51,298 bases of DNA from Candidatus Yanofskyibacteriota bacterium (GCA_016185545.1 JACPNJ010000002.1:1-51298), one strand, 5' to 3'. Shown: positions 25,777 to 34,567, numbered from the stretch's first letter. Program-made: numbers and translations. The notes: a model not told the origin generated them from the letters alone.

Positions 25777-26184
25777 GTTAAGTATGTTGAAAACATAGAA
25801 ACTGTTTATAACTAAACTAATAACTAACCAATAATAACTAAATACTTTATTTTAATCAATAGTCTATTGTAAAATATTCAATTAATCGTACGTAAAAAAC
25901 TCGGGGATTGGATTTTTATCGGAATCTAGGTTTGTAGATTAGGTTTACTTCTATTTGCTTGCTTGATGGGTTTTATAATACTCAAGTATTTATAATCTGT
26001 TAAACTATTTATAGGTTTATTAATGTTTTTGGCAACAAATTATCATACTTAAAAAGAAAAAGCTAACCGTTTGTTTCCTACCTAGAACAGAGAGTAGTGG
26101 ACGATGTTAGAACCTATTGGATGACTACGGACGAAAGGTTCTTCATTCCAAAGTTATCACGCAATGTCGCTATTCTCAAATGAA
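25777..26184. other. Non-coding stretch upstream of the surface operon
   Basis: No convincing gene. 25777-25880 is AT-rich and resembles 19356-19430 upstream of the giant gene (shared GAAAACATAGA and TATTTTAATCAATA-like words). About 26003-26033 matches 19568-19600. The remainder (26040-26184) shows nothing recognisable. Confidence 0.5.
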
Positions 26185-26213
26185 AAAGCGGATTGATGTT
26201 ATCGCACCGCTTT
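26185..26213 (-). terminator. Terminator overlapping the stop of the 94-aa gene
   Basis: AAAGCGG / CCGCTTT with a 15-nt loop and a T-run on the minus strand. The ascending arm includes the TAA stop at 26212-26214. Confidence 0.55.
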
Positions 26214-26496
26214 AATATTCGTGCGGGTTGATTTCTATATTCTCCTCGTTTTCTGTGAACAGAGCGAGCGCAACATATTCTCTATCAAAAAAGAAAGCGC
26301 AAATAGTTACATTTCTTCCGCGTCCGTCACTGAAATCACAGCTCCCGATGCTTGAACCAACATATCGAGGCGTTATTCTGATATTGTGTCTTGGTTCTGA
26401 TTTTGTCTCGAAAACGGCTTCTTCGCTTGTTCGCGAAATCAATTCGCACTCATAATCATATGTTTGTCCGTATGCCTTTCCACGAACAATTATCAT
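26212..26496 (-). CDS. Unknown small protein (94 aa)
   Basis: Soluble, beta-rich (MIIVRGKAYGQTYDYECELIS; NVTICAFFFDREYVALALF). It has an unusually good Shine-Dalgarno for this window (AAGGAGAG, about 7 nt before ATG), which fixes the start. A stand-alone unit with its own terminator. I do not recognise the family. Confidence 0.65.
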   Translation of the reverse strand: MIIVRGKAYGQTYDYECELISRTSEEAVFETKSEPRHNIRITPRYVGSSIGSCDFSDGRGRNVTICAFFFDREYVALALFTENEENIEINPHEY

Positions 26497-26597
26497 TGTC
26501 TCTCTCCTTGTAAAAATGCTGTCTGTTCTTATTCCTTTTTATCAAACCTCAACATTATATGCAATGGGTCCTAACGTCTCACCTGTCGGGGTCAAGA

Positions 26598-26852
26598 TTA
26601 CTGGGTTAATGTGTCACTCAACATCATACGAAGGGTCGATTTCCCCTTATCTGTTTTGAAGTATTTTTCTCTGCGTTTTGCGTCCGTCATGCTTTTGTAT
26701 GCTTCGTAGAAAATCAGTCCAAAGGGTCTCCGCGGTTTTGTTGAAACAACTTTGCCTTCGTTGTGCTCATTAAATCTTTTTCGTAAATCGGTTGTATAGC
26801 CGATATATAGTTTTTTATCTTTCAGACTTTGTAAGATGTAGATGTAATACAT
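26598..26852 (-). CDS. GIY-YIG family endonuclease-like protein
   Basis: 84 residues from ATG 26852 (MYYIYILQSLKDKKLYIGYT). The track start at 26963 runs through the tRNA-Ser gene and a hairpin pair, so it is rejected. GIY-YIG signature YIYIL...LYIGYT, then the catalytic Arg in DLRKRFNEHNEG and KTKRPF-like TKPRRPFGLIFYEAY, with the conserved Glu in YEAY and the KRREKYFK ending. This is the UvrC N-terminus-like single-domain type common in bacteria and often linked to mobile DNA or repair. Length is normal for the YhbQ-like class. Confidence 0.88.
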   Translation of the reverse strand: MYYIYILQSLKDKKLYIGYTTDLRKRFNEHNEGKVVSTKPRRPFGLIFYEAYKSMTDAKRREKYFKTDKGKSTLRMMLSDTLTQ

Positions 26853-26869
26853 TGTTGTAGGGTATGGCG

Positions 26870-26920
26870 CCATGCACCACGTGGGATGCATGGCAGCCGT
26901 GAACCCTACGTGGTTCACGG
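26870..26920 (-). other. Two hairpins abutting the tRNA-Ser 3' end
   Basis: CCATGCA-n10-TGCATGG (26870-26893) and CCGTGAACC-CTACGT-GGTTCACGG (26897-26920). The second starts at the base next to the tRNA discriminator. It could be a processing or termination structure; there is no U-tract. Confidence 0.6.
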
Positions 26921-27005
26921 CGGAAGGGGTGGGATTCGAACCCACGAGACCCCGAAGGGTCACGGCTTTCCAAGCCGTTGCACTAGACCGCTATGCGACC
27001 CTTCC
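26921..27005 (-). tRNA. tRNA-Ser (anticodon GGA)
   Basis: Acceptor GGAAGGG / CCCTTCC, anticodon arm ACGGC-TTGGAAA-GCCGT (GGA). Long variable arm GACCC-TTCG-GGGTC as in class II tRNAs, T-arm GTGGG TTCGAAT CCCAC, discriminator G, CCA not encoded. Confidence 0.95.
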
Positions 27006-27103
27006 ACGTTTTTTCAATCTTTTAACCAGCAAATTGAACTGTCGGCCACGGTCAAATTAGTTTTTGAACTTTTCAAAACTCTTGGCCGCCGAAGAAAACA
27101 ATA

Positions 27104-28006
27104 TCACGGAATTCGCATCCCGCGTAAAATTTTAATTCTGTCAGCTAATGGAGGATGAGTCATAAAGAGTCGGGCCAGCCAGCTCATGCCCTCTTTACCT
27201 TTGAAGGGTGAGGAAATAAATAGATGGGCGGTGGCATTGTGAGCGTGTTCAAGACGGCTAGAGTCATGGCCGATTTTTTCAAGAGCTGAAGCAAGCCCGT
27301 CAGGATATCGGGTCAAAAGCGCGCCGGAGGCATCGGCTAAAAACTCGCGTTTGCGCGAGACGGCAAGTTGAATAAGCATTGATGCCAATGGAGCCAATAT
27401 CGCCGCGGCTAAACCTATTAGGAAAATCAATCCCCCGCTCCCACGGTTATCATCATCGCGTCCCCCGCCCCAAAAACTTACACGCAAGAACCAGTCAGCC
27501 ACAATCGCTATTACTCCCGCTAATACCACCACGACAGTGGAAATTAAAATATCCCGATTACCGATATGCGATAACTCGTGCGCCAGCACGCCTTCAAGCT
27601 CTTCGTTTTCAAGTTTTTGCAAAGCCCCAGCAGTCACGGCAATCGCGGCATGTTTTGGATCGCGTCCGGTGGCAAAGGCATTGATTTGCGGCGAATTTAT
27701 AATATAGATACGCGGCACCGGCAAACCGACAGTTATGCAAAGATTTTCAACTATGCGGTAAAGATAAAGATTTTCCTCACGCTTAATTGGCTTAGCGCCG
27801 GACATTGAAAGCGCGATTTTGTCAGAATGCCAGTAGGCAACAAGGTTCATGACCAGCGCCAACCCTACGGCAAAATACAAAATTCCCGGCGATTGCATCG
27901 CATAGCTTATCAGCCACCCCAACCCGATCACCAAAATCAAAAACACGGTTATCAATAACCACGTCTTGCGTATATTTGAATCTTTATGCGCGTATAAGTT
28001 AGACAT
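27104..28006 (-). CDS. htpX: HtpX-like membrane zinc metalloprotease
   Basis: M48 family protease that degrades misfolded membrane proteins in known cases. Two N-terminal membrane helices (~16-55), the zinc motif HELSH (~140, in GVLAHELSHIGNRD), two further hydrophobic segments (~155-215). The third ligand Glu sits in SRKREFLADASGA. The C-terminal THPPLADRI motif is typical. 300 residues is normal. It starts 8 nt after the pyrG stop, so it is co-transcribed with it. Confidence 0.95.
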   Translation of the reverse strand: MSNLYAHKDSNIRKTWLLITVFLILVIGLGWLISYAMQSPGILYFAVGLALVMNLVAYWHSDKIALSMSGAKPIKREENLYLYRIVENLCITVGLPVPRIYIINSPQINAFATGRDPKHAAIAVTAGALQKLENEELEGVLAHELSHIGNRDILISTVVVVLAGVIAIVADWFLRVSFWGGGRDDDNRGSGGLIFLIGLAAAILAPLASMLIQLAVSRKREFLADASGALLTRYPDGLASALEKIGHDSSRLEHAHNATAHLFISSPFKGKEGMSWLARLFMTHPPLADRIKILRGMRIP

Positions 28007-28014
28007 ATTACTTG

Positions 28015-29649
28015 TTACTTACTTATCGCTGCTTTTATGAAACTTCTGAATATGGGGTGCGGGTTTAGGGGGCGGGATTTGAGTTCGGGGTGGAATTGGG
28101 TGGCAACAAAAAACTTATGTTTGGGCAGTTCAATGATTTCCACCAGATTTTTATCGGGATTAATCCCGGACCTGACTAAACCTTTTTTCTCAAGCTCATC
28201 TATGTATTTATTGTTAACTTCATACCTGTGGCGGTGTCTCTCGCAAATCATGCCCGAGCCGTATATTTTATGCGCCAGTGTGCCATTCTTTATTTCGCAA
28301 ACATAACTGCCGAGCCGCATCGTACCGCCCAGATTTTTATTGGCAATATTAGCAAGTTGTTCACTCATCGTACAAATCACCGGATGCACTGTGTCGGGCG
28401 CAATCTCGGTCGTATGCGCCTTTTTTAGATTGCAAATATTTCTGGCAAATTCAATAACGGCAAGCTGTAAACCGTAACACAAACCCAGAAACGGAATATT
28501 ATTCGTACGCGCGTAATTTATCACCTTGATTTTGCCCTCAACACCGCGCGAACCGAAGCCGCCTGGCACAATAATTCCATCAAATTCTTTTAATTTTGTC
28601 AAGGCGCGCGGATTTTTCTCGTATCCCTCGGCATTAAGCCAAGTAATGACCGGCCTGCGGTTATTGGCCCAAGCGGCATGCTTCACCGCTTCAATGACTG
28701 AAATATAGGAATCGGCCAATGTAAAAGCGCCGCTTGCAAAATATTTCCCCGCTATACCTATTTTTACCGACAGCAATTTTTTATTTTTTACTCTACCGAC
28801 CAGATTTTTCCACTTGTTAAAATTTTTCTTTGCCCCGGTTAGACCGAAATGGTTTACAATTCTTAAACCAAGTTTATCTTTCTCAAAATTAATAGGTATC
28901 TCATAAATTGAATCAACATCCGGTGCCGATATGACATTATGATCCGCCACATTGCAAAAAACCGATATTTTTTTCTTGCGTTCGTTATCCAGCGGAACCG
29001 ATGACCGAGCGATAATCATATCCGGCTGGATACCGGCCATGTTAAGGGTACGGACGGCATATTGGGTCGGCTTAGTTTTCATCTCGCCTACCATTTGCGG
29101 TATCGGCAAGTAGCTTACCAATAAAAACAAAACGTTGGCCGGTTCGGTAAGTTTTAACATTCTTGCCGCTTCCAAAAACAGCATATTCTGGTACTCGCCT
29201 ACCGTTCCGCCTATTTCCACAAGCACAAAATCAGCCCGATTGATTCTTGCCGCGTTTTTAATCCGGCCAATTACTTCATTTGGAATGTCGGGAACCACCT
29301 CTACGCACTTGCCGCCATATTCAAGATTCCTTTCTTTCTGGATTACCGCCTGGTAAACCGAGCCGGTGGTCATATAATTGGTCTTAAGAATGTTCTGGTC
29401 TAAAAACCGTTCGTAATTACCTATGTCCTGGTCGCATTCCAAACCGTCTTCGGTTACAAAAACTTCTCCGTGCTCAACAGGATTCATGGTGCCGGCATCA
29501 ACATTTATGTAGGGGTCGATTTTTACGGCGGTTACGGAAAAGCCGTATTCCTTAAGAATACGGCCGATGGATGCGGTTGCCACACCCTTGCCCACACCGG
29601 ACATCACTCCCCCAGCCACAAAAATATATTTGGTTTTATTTGAAGTCAT
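28015..29649 (-). CDS. pyrG: CTP synthase
   Basis: Makes CTP from UTP using glutamine. N-terminal amidoligase domain with FVAGGVMSGVGKGV and the KIDPYINVDAGTM segment, including the conserved EHGEVFVTEDG. C-terminal class I glutamine amidotransferase domain (~300-544) with the nucleophile Cys in FLGLCYGLQ and the His-Glu pair in ATQFHPELKSRP. 544 residues is full length. Upstream lies a long inverted-repeat element rather than a gene; downstream htpX follows at 8 nt. Confidence 0.98.
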   Translation of the reverse strand: MTSNKTKYIFVAGGVMSGVGKGVATASIGRILKEYGFSVTAVKIDPYINVDAGTMNPVEHGEVFVTEDGLECDQDIGNYERFLDQNILKTNYMTTGSVYQAVIQKERNLEYGGKCVEVVPDIPNEVIGRIKNAARINRADFVLVEIGGTVGEYQNMLFLEAARMLKLTEPANVLFLLVSYLPIPQMVGEMKTKPTQYAVRTLNMAGIQPDMIIARSSVPLDNERKKKISVFCNVADHNVISAPDVDSIYEIPINFEKDKLGLRIVNHFGLTGAKKNFNKWKNLVGRVKNKKLLSVKIGIAGKYFASGAFTLADSYISVIEAVKHAAWANNRRPVITWLNAEGYEKNPRALTKLKEFDGIIVPGGFGSRGVEGKIKVINYARTNNIPFLGLCYGLQLAVIEFARNICNLKKAHTTEIAPDTVHPVICTMSEQLANIANKNLGGTMRLGSYVCEIKNGTLAHKIYGSGMICERHRHRYEVNNKYIDELEKKGLVRSGINPDKNLVEIIELPKHKFFVATQFHPELKSRPLNPHPIFRSFIKAAISK

Positions 29650-29665
29650 AATGAGTTAAATATAT

Positions 29666-30030
29666 CTCAAAATTACAAACCTCGCTCCGCCCCTATCATT
29701 TTTCTCTCGGTGTCCCTCACTCCTTAAGAGTCTGGCTCAATCTAGAACTGCCGACGCAGACAGTATCAGATTTTCTTACAACGTCATGCCTTCCTGCAAA
29801 TCTTCCTTAGCGGCCTATCGTTCCTAGCAATTTGCGGTTATCCATTCCCCCTCCGCCTACTGGCTCCGGGGCCCGCAAATTGCCAGCGGAACAATATACG
29901 TCCACTTCGTCAATTTGCTAGTCGGCAGACGAATGACGAAAATCTGATACTGTCTGCTTACAAAATCACATTTGGTACAATGTTCGAAAAATGACAAGGG
30001 CTTCGCTTAGACCGGTTTGTAATTTTTGAG
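29666..30030. repeat. Long inverted-repeat element E1 (ends AAAATTACAAACC)
   Basis: Ends CTCAAAATTACAAACC (29666-29681) and GGTTTGTAATTTTTGAG (30014-30030). An inner perfect 20-bp inverted repeat GCAGACAGTATCAGATTTTC lies at 29756-29775 / 29938-29957. The innermost stem is GCAATTTGCGG / CCGCAAATTGC. The segment around 29784-29874 is homologous to 48806-48892. No coding potential is seen. It is a structured repeat or a MITE-like remnant just upstream of pyrG. Confidence 0.65.
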
Positions 30031-30123
30031 AGTTCTTACAACAAAAATGGCTTAAAATAAAGTTTTTTAGGCCAGGCTTTTTTATTTTTCAAGGTTGTTT
30101 GCAGGGGGTTTGTTTTTAATCCC

Positions 30124-30443
30124 TCAAAAATTAGCCCAAGCGGAAGCAGTGCCTTGTCCGAGCGACCTCGCAGCCAAGTAAGTCAGCGAACCGAGAAATA
30201 GGATTTGTCTAAAATTCGGGGTCGAGCCAGCAAATTATTAAATTGTAATCAATTTAATAATTTGCACTCCAAAGAGGCGAGGGGGCTATACAAAGCTTAG
30301 CCCAGCCTTACTTAGGAGTTCAACTCCTAAGTAAGGCTGGGCGGGCACCAGAATTTTAGAAACAAATCCTATTTCAAATGAGCTGATGAGCGCAGGCGAG
30401 GACTAAGCGAGGGCAAGGTACTGCTGGAGCCTAATTTTTGGTG
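30124..30443. repeat. Second nested inverted-repeat structure, downstream of lemA
   Basis: Outer arms (about 30124-30227 and 30343-30443) are imperfect inverted copies, sharing AGGATTTGT and CAAAAATTAG words. They enclose a perfect 16-bp hairpin GCAAATTATTAAATTG (30230-30265) and a perfect 21-bp hairpin GCCCAGCCTTACTTAGGAGTT (30300-30342). The right arm begins right after the lemA stop. It is far larger than a terminator. Confidence 0.6.
30310..30332. repeat. 23-bp palindrome ACTTAG family, intergenic copy
   Basis: ACTTAGGAGTT-C-AACTCCTAAGT. The reverse complement is identical to the copy inside comEC at 48130-48152. Confidence 0.85.
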
Positions 30444-30446
30444 AGA

Positions 30447-31001
30447 TTAAAAACTGACCTTCACCGGTTCTTTCTCAACGGAATTACCAATCTCAAAAAA
30501 CTGTTCTTTTTTAAATCCAAACATTGAGGCGACCAGATTGGTCGGAACTTGTTCAATCTTGGTGTTGAGTGTTAGCACATTAGTATTATAAAACCTGCGC
30601 GCGGCTTGGATTTTATTTTCGGTGTCGGATAATTCATCCTGCAATTTGGCAAAGTTCTCGGAAGCTCGCAGAGTCGGATACGCCTCAGCCAAAGCAAATA
30701 AACTCTTGAGCGCGCCGGATAGCATATTTTCCGCTTGTCCATGTTCGGCCACAGAATGCGCGCCCATCGCCGCAGACCGCGCCTTGATAACTCGTTCAAA
30801 AACCTCACTCTCATGAGTGGCATAACCTTTAACCGTATTAACAAGGTTTGGAATCAGGTCATATCGCCGCTTTAACTGAACATCAATATCCGACCAGGAT
30901 TCCTTGACCCGATTGCGCGACCTCACCAGCGCATTAAAAGCCCCCGCTAGCCACAAAACAACTACAACTACGATTATTAAAATTATGTATGTAATTGACA
31001 T
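30447..31001 (-). CDS. lemA: LemA family protein
   Basis: 184 residues. N-terminal membrane anchor (~3-27), then the LemA helical domain with NALVRSRNRVKESWSDIDVQLKRRYDLIPNLVNTVKGY (typical). Later ENKIQAARRFYNTNVLTLNTKIEQVP and the family ending FGFKKEQFFEI. Function is poorly known; it is widespread in envelope-related contexts. It begins 2 nt after the upstream coiled-coil gene, so it is in one operon with it. It is followed by the nested inverted repeat. Confidence 0.95.
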   Translation of the reverse strand: MSITYIILIIVVVVVLWLAGAFNALVRSRNRVKESWSDIDVQLKRRYDLIPNLVNTVKGYATHESEVFERVIKARSAAMGAHSVAEHGQAENMLSGALKSLFALAEAYPTLRASENFAKLQDELSDTENKIQAARRFYNTNVLTLNTKIEQVPTNLVASMFGFKKEQFFEIGNSVEKEPVKVSF

Positions 31002-31003
31002 AA

Positions 31004-31288
31004 TTAAGATTTGACAAAAACCGCATCTTCTAATTTATCAACTCGCTTTTTAACCTGCTTAATTTCTCTGTTTAGCGACACATCCAAATTTTCTACCTTA
31101 TTTACCACTTCGCAAAGCTCTGATTCTACCCGATCAATCTTATTTTCAAGGACATCAAACCTGCCGTCCATATCCTCAAATCTCTTATCTACTTGCTCAA
31201 ATCTCTTATCTACAGCATTAAAACCATTGCCTACCATTAGGGCTAATTTATCTAAAGTCATTTTGCTCTTTTTGGCGGCTTGTTTCAT
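31004..31288 (-). CDS. Small coiled-coil protein
   Basis: 94 residues, almost entirely a heptad-patterned helix (VDKRFEQVDKRFEDMDGRFDVLENKIDRVESEL). The repeated unit is (V/M)DKRFE. It has no membrane segment. Similar short coiled coils are common in CPR genomes by recollection; function unknown. ATG 31288 lies about 8 nt from a -10 element, so the mRNA is probably leaderless. First gene of the operon with lemA. Confidence 0.75.
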   Translation of the reverse strand: MKQAAKKSKMTLDKLALMVGNGFNAVDKRFEQVDKRFEDMDGRFDVLENKIDRVESELCEVVNKVENLDVSLNREIKQVKKRVDKLEDAVFVKS

Positions 31289-31295
31289 TGAGTTG

Positions 31296-31304
31296 AGTAT
31301 AACA
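31296..31304 (-). promoter_or_regulatory. Extended -10 promoter, leaderless start
   Basis: Minus-strand TGTTATACT ending 8 nt before ATG 31288; transcription would start at or next to the start codon. Confidence 0.6.
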
Positions 31305-31325
31305 TACTACACAAACAAAAACAAA

Positions 31326-31341
31326 AGCCGAGTTTACTCGG
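31326..31341 (-). terminator. Terminator of the 135-aa gene
   Basis: GCCGAGT-TT-ACTCGGC followed on the minus strand by TTTTGTTTTTGTTT. Confidence 0.75.
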
Positions 31342-31370
31342 CATTAAGTAATTATCAATATACTCATCTA

Positions 31371-31778
31371 TCAATTAAAATCAATAGTAACCGAATCAAG
31401 GGAATATTTCTTCAATAATGGACGAATGATATTATCCATATAGGCCGTATCCTTCGGAGAATACTGCGCAACGGCATCAAGCACAGCTGACAATTGGACC
31501 GACTGCTGAGGCAATAACCCATGTTTCAGGCAAAAAGAGCAAGCATATTCAATAACGAATCCGACGCATTTTTCCTCTTCTATTTCTGGATAATTATCTT
31601 CAAGTATGGTCAAAATATCATTGACCCTTTTTTCTGTTACGCTACAATCCTTCACTAAAACCCAAATGCTGTCTAAATGCTTGCAATAAGCCGCAAAGGG
31701 TTGAAACGGTTCATGGGATTTATCTACAAAAAATTTTATGATTTCCTCTCTTATTCTTTGAATTTCATCATCACCCAT
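31371..31778 (-). CDS. Unknown cytoplasmic protein (135 aa)
   Basis: Helical, acidic, with four cysteines (AAYCKHL, KDCSV, EEKCVGF, YACSFCLKHG) that are not arranged as a clear zinc finger. A strong Shine-Dalgarno (TAAGGAGGAG) 6-8 nt before ATG 31778 fixes the start. It has its own terminator. It lies between fusA and the coiled-coil/lemA unit. Not recognised. Confidence 0.65.
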   Translation of the reverse strand: MGDDEIQRIREEIIKFFVDKSHEPFQPFAAYCKHLDSIWVLVKDCSVTEKRVNDILTILEDNYPEIEEEKCVGFVIEYACSFCLKHGLLPQQSVQLSAVLDAVAQYSPKDTAYMDNIIRPLLKKYSLDSVTIDFN

Positions 31779-31844
31779 TGCTTCTCCTCCTTATTAAAAA
31801 ACTTGGTAATAAACCAATTATACCATTTTAACTTTATAAAAACA

Positions 31845-33953
31845 TTACTTCTTTCCTTCAATAATTAAATTGGCTACATTTTGGGGTACTTCCTCATAGT
31901 GGTCAAACTCCATATTATACGTTCCGCGGCCTTCGGACAGAGAGCGGATTGTCGTGGCATAACCAAACATTTCCGAAAGTGGAACTTTGGCATCAATCAC
32001 TTTGAGATTAAGCGGCGAACGGTCGGACATCTGTTCAATCCGGCCACGGCGGGAATTGAGATCACCGGTCGTTTCGCCCAAAAATTTATCAGGTATAATT
32101 ACCTCCACTTTCATAATCGGTTCGAGCAAAACCGGCTTGGCGCGTTTCGCGGCTTCCTGCAATGCCATAGCCGCGGCAATCTTGAAAGCGATTTCCGATG
32201 AGTCAACTTCATGATAGGTGCCATCATAAAGCGTAACTTTCAAGTCAACCAGCGGATAACCGGCAATCACGCCTTTATCCAGCGCTTCTCGCACACCTTT
32301 CTCAGCCGCCGGAATAAATTCCTGTGGAATTACACCGCTTTTAATCGCGTCAACAAATTCAAATCCGCCGCCTCGCCCCTGCGGTTCCACGCGCAGCCAA
32401 ACATGGCCGTATTGACCGCGCCCCCCGGATTGTCTGATATATTTGCCCTCGGCTTGGGCGGTTTCCCTGACTGTTTCCTTATAAGCCACTTGCGGACGGC
32501 CGACATTGGCGCCAACGTTGAATTCCCGCTTCATTCTGTCCACTATGATTTCCAGGTGTAATTCACCCATACCTGAAATTATGGTCTCCGCTGTTTCTTC
32601 ATCGGTCTTTATCCTGAATGTCGGGTCCTCGTCGGAAAGTTTTTTCAAAGCCAAGCTCATTTTTTCCTGGTCAGCTTTGGTTTTGGGCTCAATGCGCAAT
32701 GAAATAACCGGCTCTGGGAAAATAATTTTTTCAAGAATAATCGGATTATTCGGATCGCAAAGCGTATCCCCCGTCTTGGTCGCTTTCAGTCCCACCGTAG
32801 CCGCAATCCCTCCGGCATACACTTCTTTAATATCTTCACGGTCGTTGGCGCGCATGCGAAGAATCCTGCCTATTCTTTCCTGATTGCCGGTAGAACTGTT
32901 TAAAACATAAGAACCGGCATTGAGTACTCCCGAATAAACCCTGAAAAATGTCAGTTGGCCAACGAAAGGATCAGTGGCAACCTTAAAAGCCAGCGCGGCA
33001 AACGGCGCATCATCACTCGGTTCACGACTAAGCTCGTTGCCGTTTTTGGGGTCAATTCCCCTTACCGCCGATTTATCTATTGGCGATGGCAGATAATCAA
33101 CAACACCATCAAGCACGAACTGTACGCCCTTATTGCGCAGAGCCGAACCAACAAATACGGGCACCAGTTTGTTATCAATCGTGGCCTTGCGTAATATTTG
33201 CTTGAGCCGCTCAATGCTAATTTCTTTGCCCTCCAGATACTCCGCCATCGCTTCGTCATTATGCTCAACTATTTTTTCCACCAGCTCCGCTCTGGCCGCT
33301 TCCGCATGCTTGCGAAACTCCTCTGACGGAATCTCGGCTTCAACGACGCGCTCCCCAAGCTCACCCTCAAACTTAAAATATTTCATTTCAAGCAGATTAA
33401 TTACGCCCTGAAACTGGTTCTCTTCACCATCGGGAATTTGCATGCGGATGGCATTGGGCGTCAGCCGTTCAAGAATGGATATAAATGATCGCTCGAAGGA
33501 CGCACCCAAACGGTCTAATTTATTGATAAAACAAATTCTCGGCACGCCATACTCATCGGCATAACGCCAGTTGGTCTCCGATTGCGGTTCAACACCGGCC
33601 ACACCGTCAAAAACCACTACCGCGCCGTCAAGTACGCGCAACGACCGTTTAACCTCTACCGTAAAATCAATATGTCCAGGGGTGTCTATTATATTTATGC
33701 GATGCTCAGTGTCTTTGCTTTTGGTCATACCGATTGGCACCCAATAGCTAGTAACAGCTGCAGCAGTAATCGTAATCCCCCGCTCGCGTTCTTGCTCCAT
33801 CCAGTCGGTTACGGTTTCGCCTTCATGCACCTCGCCGATTTTATGGGAAACACCGGTATAAAACAAAACCCGCTCGGTAACAGTAGTTTTACCGGCGTCA
33901 ATATGGGCAATGATGCCTATATTCCTAATTTTTTCGATTGGGAAATCTGACAT
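31845..33953 (-). CDS. fusA: Translation elongation factor G
   Basis: GTPase that drives ribosomal translocation. G1 AHIDAGKTT, switch [22 protein letters not shown]. It then has domain II, domain IV ([16 protein letters not shown]) and domain V ([30 protein letters not shown]). 702 residues is normal. A short insertion [19 protein letters not shown] precedes switch II, longer than in E. coli. It is not adjacent to rpsL-rpsG here, unlike the classical str operon. Its own strong promoter lies just upstream. Confidence 0.98.
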   Translation of the reverse strand: MSDFPIEKIRNIGIIAHIDAGKTTVTERVLFYTGVSHKIGEVHEGETVTDWMEQERERGITITAAAVTSYWVPIGMTKSKDTEHRINIIDTPGHIDFTVEVKRSLRVLDGAVVVFDGVAGVEPQSETNWRYADEYGVPRICFINKLDRLGASFERSFISILERLTPNAIRMQIPDGEENQFQGVINLLEMKYFKFEGELGERVVEAEIPSEEFRKHAEAARAELVEKIVEHNDEAMAEYLEGKEISIERLKQILRKATIDNKLVPVFVGSALRNKGVQFVLDGVVDYLPSPIDKSAVRGIDPKNGNELSREPSDDAPFAALAFKVATDPFVGQLTFFRVYSGVLNAGSYVLNSSTGNQERIGRILRMRANDREDIKEVYAGGIAATVGLKATKTGDTLCDPNNPIILEKIIFPEPVISLRIEPKTKADQEKMSLALKKLSDEDPTFRIKTDEETAETIISGMGELHLEIIVDRMKREFNVGANVGRPQVAYKETVRETAQAEGKYIRQSGGRGQYGHVWLRVEPQGRGGGFEFVDAIKSGVIPQEFIPAAEKGVREALDKGVIAGYPLVDLKVTLYDGTYHEVDSSEIAFKIAAAMALQEAAKRAKPVLLEPIMKVEVIIPDKFLGETTGDLNSRRGRIEQMSDRSPLNLKVIDAKVPLSEMFGYATTIRSLSEGRGTYNMEFDHYEEVPQNVANLIIEGKK

Positions 33954-34007
33954 TATAAAAAAATAACGCTGGAACAGTTTGCTCTAGCGCCAGCTGATAT
34001 AAAATTT

Positions 34008-34035
34008 AGTATAGCAAAATTTTAAATCCAGTCAA
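34008..34035 (-). promoter_or_regulatory. fusA promoter
   Basis: Minus strand TTGACT, 16-nt spacer, TGCTATACT (extended -10). Leader of about 48 nt containing an imperfect CGCTGG/CCAG hairpin. Divergent from the rpsT promoter without overlap. Confidence 0.75.
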
Positions 34036-34045
34036 ATTAAATTAT

Positions 34046-34074
34046 TTGCAAAAGGGAGCTGAATTTGGTATATT
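34046..34074 (+). promoter_or_regulatory. rpsT promoter
   Basis: TTGCAA, exactly 17 nt, TATATT. Transcription start is expected near 34080-34082, at the left edge of the leader's terminal helix. Confidence 0.75.
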
Positions 34075-34254
34075 ATAACTTACGCGTTTGGCCAAGTTCT
34101 AGGCGAGCACGAGGAGCGAACCGAGGCGTAGTAAAACTACGCCGAGGAAGCACTGGAGTGCTCAACAAAGAAATTGGGCAACCCCTGCGGCTTTGAAGCC
34201 GCGCAAAGCCCAAAAGACATTCGGGCTTCGCGGCGAAAAGCGCGTAAGTTATAA
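34073..34254 (+). promoter_or_regulatory. Structured rpsT leader closing on the start codon
   Basis: TTATAACTTACGCG (34073-34086) is perfectly complementary to CGCGTAAGTTATAA (34241-34254), which ends at the base before ATG 34255. Between them lie GGCGTAGT-AAA-ACTACGCC, GCACTGGAGTGC and GCGGCTTTGAAGCCGC hairpins. The RNA from ~34080 would form a closed multi-branch leader with the ribosome site in its terminal helix. This is a candidate autoregulatory site for S20, or an inserted structured repeat. Confidence 0.6.
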
Positions 34255-34527
34255 ATGCCTATTACTAAATCGGCCAAGAAAGCCCTAAAACAATCAAAAA
34301 GGCGGCAAAAGCAAAACATCAGGCGGAAAATAAAGTTCCGCTCTTTGGTTAAGGAATTCCGTAAGGCCGTCAAGGCCAAGAATTTTGATAAAGCCGAAAA
34401 AATGATCCCGAGTGTTTATAAGGCTTTGGATAAAGCGGCCAAAGGCAAGGCAATCAAGAAAAATACCGCCGACCGAACTAAATCACGGCTTACCCACGCA
34501 TTGAATAAAAACAACAAGACAAATTAA
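34255..34527 (+). CDS. rpsT: 30S ribosomal protein S20
   Basis: 90 residues, strongly basic helical hairpin protein: MPITKSAKKALKQSKRRQKQN, later AAKGKAIKKNTADRTKSRLTHAL, which are family hallmarks. It binds 16S rRNA early in 30S assembly. A single + strand gene among minus-strand neighbours, with its own promoter, long structured leader and terminator. Confidence 0.97.
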   Translation: MPITKSAKKALKQSKRRQKQNIRRKIKFRSLVKEFRKAVKAKNFDKAEKMIPSVYKALDKAAKGKAIKKNTADRTKSRLTHALNKNNKTN

Positions 34528-34561
34528 AAAATACTCCCGCTGTTAGGCGGGTATATTTTTT
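34525..34561. terminator. Bidirectional terminator between rpsT and ftsW
   Basis: AAAAAATACTCCCGC-TGTTAG-GCGGGTATATTTTTT. The genes converge here, and both strands have a T-run. Confidence 0.85.
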
Positions 34562-34567
34562 AGGATT

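Noticed and set aside
26853-26963. Upstream extension of the GIY-YIG ORF
   Set aside because: It runs through the hairpins and the 3' part of tRNA-Ser; the family starts at MYYIYIL.
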